From Gnetum montanum (lineage: Eukaryota > Streptophyta > Gnetopsida > Gnetales > Gnetaceae), in assembly GCA_015680685.1 (NCBI GenBank), contig MNCI01029099.1, positions 71,488-135,487 on the forward strand: DNA of 64,000 nt, written 5' to 3'. A program made the position numbers and the translations under genes. The notes beneath the pieces were generated by a model that saw only the letters and a list, made by a program, of their open reading frames with translations, ran no database searches and was not told the DNA's origin. Below, piece by piece: positions 56,646 to 64,000 of the stretch (positions are counted from its first letter, which is position 1; each line of letters begins with the position of its first letter).

Positions 56646-58387
56646 TGTAGCAACTGAAAATGTTGGAGGTTGGAACAATACTTTGAGGGATCCATGGTCA
56701 CACAGCCTTGATCTTGCTTCCACACGAGGGCTTGTTGGAAATGGAGGGGGGGGGGGGGGGGGGGGNGTGCCCACGATAGTCTTCTTATTTAAACAGGGAC
56801 TTATGGATGTTATGATAAAATGAATGCTAAGGTGTTGATATGGTTTCTATAGTGTCCATGATGCCCATGGGTGTGAGCATAGTAAAGGTTTTAGACATGA
56901 AAATGAGGTTGCAAATGCACAAATATATGCATAAATAATGAAAGACATGAATAGAATGCTAAGATGCAAAATAAAATGTGAAAAATGCATAGAACTCAAG
57001 GTAGAGAGGAAGTGGCATCACCCAAATGAGGAGAGCAGTTAACTATAGAGAAAAGGTTAGGAGGTAAGCAATGTACAACCAGATGTAGTAGGCAATGTAG
57101 TTACAATCTCAAGGTATCTAGCTATGGAATTGATGTCCACCGGGCAGTCTAAGCCTGCTAGGTTGGCTACCATGGTGTGCTACGAGCTATGGTGGTTGAA
57201 GATGTGCTGGGTGGTGTACAATAGTGTCATAGTGGTGTGCAATGGTAGTTGTTGGTATCCCAAAGTTTGCCAAAATGCTAAGTGTGATTGGGTGTAAAGG
57301 TGACAAGAATGCTAATGTTCAAATTTTTCAACCAAATGTTTTAAAATGTCAATCCCTAAAACGTAAAGTGCAAGGGTATTTATAGGCCTAAGGTTAGCAT
57401 GAATTGTGGATTAGGTGCCATGTGGTAGAGGGGTAGTTGGGACTATGCTAACCCCAAATACACTCCCACTAAAGCAAAATGATGCTTTGTTGGTGTGATC
57501 TGGAATATGACTACACTACTGAGACTGCAGGTGTTAGTGTTGAACAGACTACAATGTACTTGACAATAATGCAAAACAGTGCATTTTGGAGACTACACTT
57601 CAAGACTATGCTAGCCACTCTCTTGAGTGGTGCCGAGTGTAGGTATAATTTGGGGGAAAATGGGGGATGCAAATAAAATAAAACTTGCTAATGTTACTAA
57701 CCAAAGGAATGTTGGAACTAATATGCAAGCTACTACTAAGTTCTGGAGGCTTCTAGAGGTAGTTTTAGTAGACTATACTAACTACACTCTGGAGTGTAGC
57801 CCAGGAGTTAGGAAAATCTTGCTAGAAAATGATTCCTAGTGCAAGCTATGCTAGATATGCTTTAGAGCATAGTATCAAAGGTGAGAGCATATCCCTAACA
57901 CTTGGAAAAATTTGGCAAAGATGATGTGTGCATGCAGACTATGATAACTACTTTCTAGAGCATAGTAGGAAGCACAGGCTTAGGAGTTAGAAAATATACC
58001 AAATTGTTTTGTCCATCCCAACCATGCTTATTAGCCTCTGGCTTAACACTTAGGAACGTTTGTAAAACTAGTCATTCCAAGGTTGACTATGCTGACTACA
58101 CTCTAGTAAAACTAGTCATTCCAAGGTTGACTATGCTGACTACACTCTAGAGTGTAGTCTCGGCAGGGTGAGCATAGTTAGGATACTTTAAAAAAGTTGT
58201 AGCTGCTATTGACACTTAAATTTTTTTTGCAAATATGGACTATTAGTGTTAACTATGTTGACTATGCTCTGGAGTGCAGTCCTAGCAGTGGAAGCATAGT
58301 CCCAAGACTTAGATAAAACTTTCTAAGTTTTGATATTTAGCCAAATCTTTAGTTGAGACTTGGAAGCCTAAATTTTATGGTGTTTCA
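56646..58387 (-). mobile_element. E7 3' LTR
   Basis: 1742 bases. In the sense direction TGAAACACCATAAAATTTAGG to ...CATTTTCAGTTGCTACA. U3 is full of palindromes such as ctacactctagagtgtag. A G run with one N (56748-56766) is probably a sequencing problem. Confidence 0.8.
58063..58150. repeat. perfect 44-nt tandem duplication in the E7 U3
   Basis: Two identical adjacent copies (58063-58106 and 58107-58150), starting taaaactagtcattcc and ending actctag, amid otherwise diverged repeats. Confidence 0.9.
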
Positions 58388-58452
58388 TTGGCCCCTCTTT
58401 GTTGACATTTGGAGGAGTCGCTCAAGAGATGTCGATAAAGAATGAAAAACAT
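58379..58452 (-). promoter_or_regulatory. E7 polypurine tract and junction hairpin
   Basis: The tract is the complement of ttggcccctctttgttg (58388-58404). tctttgttgacat (58396-58408) faces atgtcgataaaga (58439-58451), complementary at 11 of 13 positions. Confidence 0.7.
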
Positions 58453-60061
58453 CCTATAAGGCCCAAAACCAACATGACTTGTTAGTACCTAATTGAATGT
58501 CACTTCATCGTACTAAAGGGTGCTAAAGGTAATGGTTTGATAAAGGTAAAGGGTGTAGGGAATGTACTATGGGATGACAAGGAAACGAAATGCAAATGAT
58601 GTGAGGTTGCAAGATGTGATACCAGGGGTGGCTTATCACCAAAATAATGACATCTCATTAGAGTGCTTATGAGAGAGTCAATGTCCATGGCACCATAATG
58701 GTTTACCCTTGAAGTTATGACCTCTCTTTGGAGTGCTTATGAGAGGGTCAATGTGGATTTAGGGCTGGATAGTTGTGAAATTAGAGCTTTACTAAACTCT
58801 TGGGAACATGTTTTGCCCTATTTGTTTTGCTATTTTGACTGTGAGGTGAACCTGCTTTGGGTTTTGCACATTGTGAGATGCTAGTTGCATGATGCTTTTC
58901 ATTAGGTGGGCTACATGCCACCTAATGGGCTTTGGTTTAGGCAACCATGTCGCATATGTAGGATATGTGTTTCCTCCCTAGGATGAATTATGTTACATCC
59001 ACTTGGGCTTTGACTAGCTCATAGTGGCTCCCCATAGGACACGTTGTGGTACATCCGCTGTGGGTTTTGTAGTTGACATAAATAGGGTGCCATATGCATT
59101 AGAGGGATTGCAAGATTTGTAATGCAATGGGAAAGTAGGGAAATTCAAGATAAAAAGAGTGAAGGTGAGAGGGGTATAGTGGGTTAATAGGGATGTGCAC
59201 TCTTGAGTGGTTTAGTTAGCCTGATGATGCACATTAGAGCAATGTGGTAACTTGTTGCTACGATGAGATGCATATCTACATGATTGCATCTGAGGCATTG
59301 TCTGATAAACATAATGTAGAGAAAATAAGAAAACAACCACACAACATGAGAGAGAGAGAAAACTACTGGATGTGAGTATGCTCTAAATGCTACAATAGTT
59401 GGACTAGTTGTAAGAGCTTCAAGAACTAGTATAGGAAAACCAGTGTAGGTGTTGGAGCAAGAGGGCTGCAAAAACTCCAATAGCCACATTAGTGGCAAGA
59501 ACCTAGAAAAGTCAGCAAAATGGTAGAGGGTGATGGTGATGTAGATGCTCAAGACTCCACACCAAGGACAAGAGCTTAGAGAGCTAGAAATATGACAAAG
59601 AGCTAGGATGCTATAAGCATGTGCAAGCCTAGGCAATGGTGAGGGCTAGAGTATGGTAGCAAAATGACTGGGCCACAGTACTACTAGTACTCTAGTGGAT
59701 CATGCTGACAAAAAGAGCTATAACCAATAATGAAATACCCAAGGCTAGTAATGCTATTAGTACAACCTGGGGATGGTGCTTCTAGCAACCATGGTAGAAA
59801 CTATGAAAGGTTAGCAAAATGCCCAAGGGAATTTCTAGAGGATAAGTGAAATGCTAAGGGTGGTGATGCTGCATTTTGGAATTGAAATGCCTTACCCTAC
59901 CCATGAGGTATGGGAAAATGATGAATAGTTGAAGGTATTCATGCTTACTTGTCTGCAGAACTATGTGTGTTGAATTACAAACCAGGTTTAAGGTCCTGCT
60001 AGACCATGTGCTATGCTAGTTTAGGGTCCTAGCACACCATACACCCAATTTAAGGTCCTGG
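58453..60061 (-). other. E7 3' non-coding region
   Basis: Contains two blocks of gagtgcttatgagagngtcaatg (58657-58760), phrases on tacatccnctngggc (58990-59070), and at 59975-60061 part of the gtttaaggtcct...ctagtttaggg array. No coding signal in either sense. Confidence 0.6.
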
Positions 60062-62178
60062 TGTAGCATCTAAAAATGTTGGTTTCTGGAACACTGAGAG
60101 ATTGCTAGGTGCATTGCCTAACCCCAAGTCCATGAGAGGGTGATGTTGGGGAAAATGAAAATGGGGCACCTTGAGCGGTCTGGTTGATCAATCAAGGGCT
60201 TACGTGGTGCCAAATACCCATTTGTAAATAATGTTTTTTAAGTGTCAAGTATAAGAGTTCGGTGTAAGTAGGAGTGCAGCATGTATGAAAAAGAGAGAAT
60301 GCGAGCATAGGTGCATATGAAAATATAGAAAAATAAATACGCTAACAGTTTAAAATGCTATAGAAAAAGAATGAAATGGGAGTGTGAGTGAAGAAATGCA
60401 TCGTCCCAAAATTGGGGGATGTGGCTTTTGATTGAATGATGTGTACAACTAGTGTGCAGCATAGATAGAAATAGCTAGGCAATAGGGAAATATGGTCATG
60501 CTCTTTGGAGTGTTGGAAATGTGGTGTTGATGCTTGCTATTCTGAACATTGCTACGCTACGTCCGAGAAAGTGTCATGTTCAAGCATGGTAGTGGAACAA
60601 GGGTTTGGAAGACTAACGCTGAGATTTGCTGCTCATCAACCTTCTACTCACTAATATTCTCCTAAAGCCCACTAAAAAAGCCAACCCTTAGAATGTCATT
60701 TACTAGGGTATTTATAGAGCCATGGTTGGGGGAAGAGATTTGGTTTGGATGCCACGTGTCTTAGGTCCCATGTAGCACAATCATAGATGTGTTACACTGA
60801 TGTGCTATGTTGAATGGAACAAGAATAGGAATGAAAAATATATCAAACTATGACCACATTGCCCAGACTGTATGTGCCAAAATATGAAATAGCCACATAT
60901 TTATAAGAGTATCTAGAAAAAATGCAAATTAGATCCTACACTCTAGGACTACATCTTCCCTTCTCTTTCAAGTAGGATTAAGCATAGGAATAGCTTTTGG
61001 GGATAAACAAGGGATGCAAAAAATAAAGAAAAATATTGATCTTGACTATCGAGGAGATGCTGGAGTAGAAATGACCATCAACGATGAGTTTTGGAACTTT
61101 TGGAGATGTCATAAGGCTTCTTCTCAGGTGTTATGCTATCTACGTTGTCTAGCGTAGTTGAGTAGCATAAAAACTGGCCCGCTACACACATTTGTTAATA
61201 AATTTTGTTAAAAATTGAGAGCACGACTTTGAGGCCCAACAAGGTAAGCAACTTCAACAATTGGCAATCATGAATTTCATGTTGAAAGAGCCTGAGACCT
61301 CCTGGTTCCATTCTTGAGACACTTTTGACCTTGATATCTCTGCTACACTATGCTATGCTATGTAGCATAGCACAACATAGCACCTAATTTTGGATGAATT
61401 TTAACTTAACTTGCAATGCTCTACCATGGGACCTTGGTCATGTTCTGAGGGTGAAGTGAACAAGCAGCCGTGGAGGTCGAAGAATGGTCAAGTGCATTTT
61501 TCATGTCAGAACAACTTGAGGGAAGATTTTGTGGACGTTGGCACTTCCCTATGCTCTGCTACACTATGCAGTGTATCATAGTGTAGCACCAAAATTAGGA
61601 TGACTTTCATGAAACTTACCTTATTTTTCCATGTTACGCTGATCATACTCCAAGTATGCAGTAGGACAAGCATTCATGGAAGCCAAAGAATTTCCAAATG
61701 CACCTTCTATGTCTAGCCCAACACTTGGGAAAATTTCATCACCTCATGGCTTGCTACATTGTGTAGCGTAGCATAGCATAATAGGTCAGAAATAGAAAAT
61801 TTGCCAAACTATTTTTACCATCCTAAATACTTTCAACAGCTCCTAGGTTGTCACTTGGGTGGATCAGCAATCAGGACATGTGTCAAGTTGGACAAGTTAG
61901 AGAGCATAGCAATCTTGGTGGCCCGAAAGATAGAAAATTTATCAAGTTGTATGGTCCACCCCCAGTGCTCCATTTGTGAAAATTGGCCTTACAACTGGGT
62001 GCTACATTGATTATGCTATAGAATGTGATAGATAGTCCCAGAGAAAGCTTTTTAGGTGTTAGGACTTTTAGGGTGTCATAGTATCTATGCGGCCTAGTGT
62101 AACACCATACTTGGAGATGTTTCGCCTAGGTTTCAAGACTATGCTGAATCATGAGAGCCAAAAATTGATCATGTTTCA
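60062..62178 (-). mobile_element. S2: solo Ty3 LTR in the E7 array
   Basis: 2117 bases, plus-strand ends tgtagcatctaaaaatgttgg and ccaaaaattgatcatgtttca. Flanks cctgg (60057-60061) and cttgg (62179-62183) look like a target duplication with one change. The E7 word array continues on both sides. U3 has gctatgctatgtagcatagc-like palindromes (61350-61380). Confidence 0.7.
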
Positions 62179-62189
62179 CTTGGAAAATT

Positions 62190-62490
62190 GTGATGTGGTA
62201 GTTTATAGTCCTAGAAGATTTTTGTATGCTAGTTTAACATTGTAGTGGATGGTGGAAGCTATGCCAGTTTAACATCATGATCCAAGGAAGAGATGTGCTT
62301 GTTTAGCATCATGGCAGATGCTCTGTGCTAGTTTATAGTCATAGTGGACTATCCATACTATTTTATAGTCATAGTGGACTATCTGTGCTAGTTTATAATA
62401 ATAGTTGATTATCTATAGATGTTAATTTAGTATCATAGTAGACATGTTGTGCTAGTTTGTAGTCATAGCAGACTAGTGCTTACCTTGCTT
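62190..62490 (-). repeat. E7 word array after integrase
   Basis: About eight copies of tgctagtttatagtcatagtgga (plus strand), the complement of the gactataaactagca word of E3 and E4. Confidence 0.75.
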
Positions 62491-62559
62491 TCTCATTGAT
62501 GTGTGTTGCATACAAGGCATAGTATAGCTTCATGTATGAATGCTTCACTAGATTGGCAA

Positions 62560-64000
62560 ATTTATTACCATCATGGTTAGCAAGCTTGAATGCTTCATTG
62601 CCATAAACCTTGATGATCAAGAAAGGCCCTTCCTAGTTAGCTAAGGATTTGTCTCCGAGTTTGCGAATGGCCTTGAGGACTAGGTCCCCCTCCTTGATCT
62701 GGCATTGGTGCTAATTGTGATAGTGCTTTTGCCATTACATTTTTTGGTGTTGCTTGATTTGACCAAGCATTTTCATGCACTCCTCCTCTATCAAGTCAAG
62801 GTCCATGGCCCTTAACTTATCATTTTGAGCCTCATTGATGAAGCTTGAAAGGATTACATAGAGCAATGAGACCTACAATTCAAGAGGAAAGATGGCTTTA
62901 GATCCATAAACAAAATTGTATGGCATCTTACTTATTGCATTTCATCATGTTATGCAGTAGGCCCAGAGTGGGTAGATCAGTTGCACATGCCATCATCATT
63001 TGCTGCTACCAAGAATCTTCTTTAGAAGATTGATGATGATCTTATTTTTGGCCTCAGCTTGTCCATTTTCCTATGGGTAGTAGGACAATGAAAAGGAATG
63101 TTTGATTCTAAAGCACTTGCAAAAGGCTTTGGTATCATCATTGTGAAACTATGGCCCATTATCTATGAGTATAGTCATGGGTAAACCAAAATGGAACACT
63201 ATGTTATCAAGTATGAATTTGTAGACCTTCTGCGATGTGGTCCTCCTAAATGGAATAGCTTTAACCCATTCATAAAATAATTAGTGGTTATGATGAAGCT
63301 ATGCCCTATAGAGGATGTAGGCGTTATTGGCCCTATGATGTCCAACCCCCAATATTCAAATAGCCACATGATCTATGCTGTATGTAGTTCAACAAGTGGC
63401 ATGTGCATTAAGTTACCATGCCATTCACACATGTTGCACATCTTGAACTTAGAAAAGTAATTATGCTCCTTGGATGGCTAGTAGTAGCCTAAGCATCTAA
63501 TTTTTTCCACCATTGCCCTAGGTGCTACATGGCCTTCGCAAAGTTCATTGTGGAGTTACTTGATGATTTTCTGCACTTTGTTGTCGTTAACGTATGTTAG
63601 CAGTATGCCATTGTAGGATGAGTGGCACAAAGTGCTATTACCTATAATGATGTATTGCTATGATCACTTTTGCACTAGATCCTTTTGAGCAGTGGTTAGA
63701 TGCTATGGAGGTTCCCCCTGTAGAAGGTATGACTTGATGTCATTATACCATTCTACTATATGCATCATGCTTATTGTGTCTATAGATGCAATGTTAGTTG
63801 TTTGCATGATAGGCATTGTGCAATTTTCCACTATGGTGGGTAATGCATGGAACATTTCAAGTGCAATGCTTAAGGCTAACATAGTTGTACTATCTAAAAT
63901 TGTCGGTGCGTGGCTGGAATGAAATGGACACTTAGATATCTACAGAAAAGCACAAAAGACCCTACCTTTGCTTGAGGGTGAGCTGGAACTGACGAAGGTA
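62560..64000 (-). pseudogene. integrase of E7, broken, open to the window end
   Basis: Readable on the minus strand: zinc-binding part with APRAMVEKI (near 63515) and LGYYWPS; core with GLDIIGPI near 63340, KAIPFRRTTSQKVYKFILD (63265-63210), LIDNGP (second Asp kept, near 63165) and ENGQAEAKNKIIINLLKK (63072-63019, holding the Glu). The C-terminal part has MPYNFVYGSKAIFPLEL near 62920, EGDLVLKAIRKLGDKS near 62690 and GNEAFKLANHDGNKF near 62590. Stops interrupt it. Closely related to E4 integrase. Sequence above about 63600 is the N-terminal or RNase H side and poorly readable. Confidence 0.75.

Larger units (their letters stand above)
56646..64000 (-). mobile_element. E7: Ty3/gypsy element, 3' part
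   Basis: In the sense direction: integrase (from beyond 64000 to about 62560), word array, 3' non-coding region, hairpin and polypurine tract, 3' LTR ending at 56646. The array is split by solo LTR S2. The order matches E4. Confidence 0.75.

Noticed and set aside
59184-59636. 150-codon minus-strand frame, Ser- and Leu-rich
   Set aside because: In the sense direction of E7 but inside its non-coding 3' region. No family motif and no counterpart in E4 or E3.

Overview
The window looks like heterochromatic nuclear DNA of a seed plant with a large, repeat-rich genome. A gymnosperm is plausible, but I cannot prove it. I find no host gene, no RNA gene and nothing prokaryotic. Almost every segment belongs to nested, decayed LTR retrotransposons of the Ty3/gypsy and Ty1/copia types. 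Nearly every coding region is broken, mostly by stops that are one C-to-T or G-to-A change from Gln, Arg or Trp codons.

Layout, left half. A copia element, C1 (+ strand), is the host of a stack of insertions. G2 (Ty3, itself carrying G1) sits in its 5' LTR (1-4018). E1 (Ty3, - strand, 6207-13026, target duplication GCAAC) lies between its gag and its accessory gene. E2 (Ty3, - strand, 14846-28031, duplication GTAGT) lies inside the accessory gene. E3 (Ty3, + strand, 28503-35601, duplication TAATC) lies just before its polypurine tract. E4 (Ty3, + strand, from 36286) lies in its 3' LTR.

Layout, right half. E5 (45.9-49.2 kb) is the 3' end of an E1/E2-type element. C3 is a copia LTR fragment into which C2, a second copy of the C1 family (- strand), inserted. 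C2 carries a solo Ty3 LTR inside gag (54987-55701, duplication GTGTT) and is interrupted in its 5' LTR by E7 (Ty3, - strand, 56646 to the window end). E7 carries its own solo LTR (60062-62178).

How the parts work together. E2 is the fullest element: LTR, tRNA-Asp-type primer site, gag, protease, RT, RNase H, integrase, then a long 3' region. That region reads like a separate gene: a U3-like motif cluster, a TATA box, a 221-nt AT-rich GT-AG leader intron, and a 793-codon accessory frame. C1 and C2 are copia elements without pol, but they too carry an accessory frame; in C2 an internal copy of the LTR's own repeat array and a TATA box precede it. E1 (gag only) and E3 (gag plus protease) are further non-autonomous types. 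The promoter-plus-accessory-gene cassette in two superfamilies, and a hairpin across the polypurine tract/LTR junction in five Ty3 elements, are the most interesting signals.

Limits: one 613-base N gap (11454-12066) removes part of the E1 gag. LTR ends marked approximate were placed by eye. All homology statements come from comparing copies inside this window and from remembered family motifs, not from searches.
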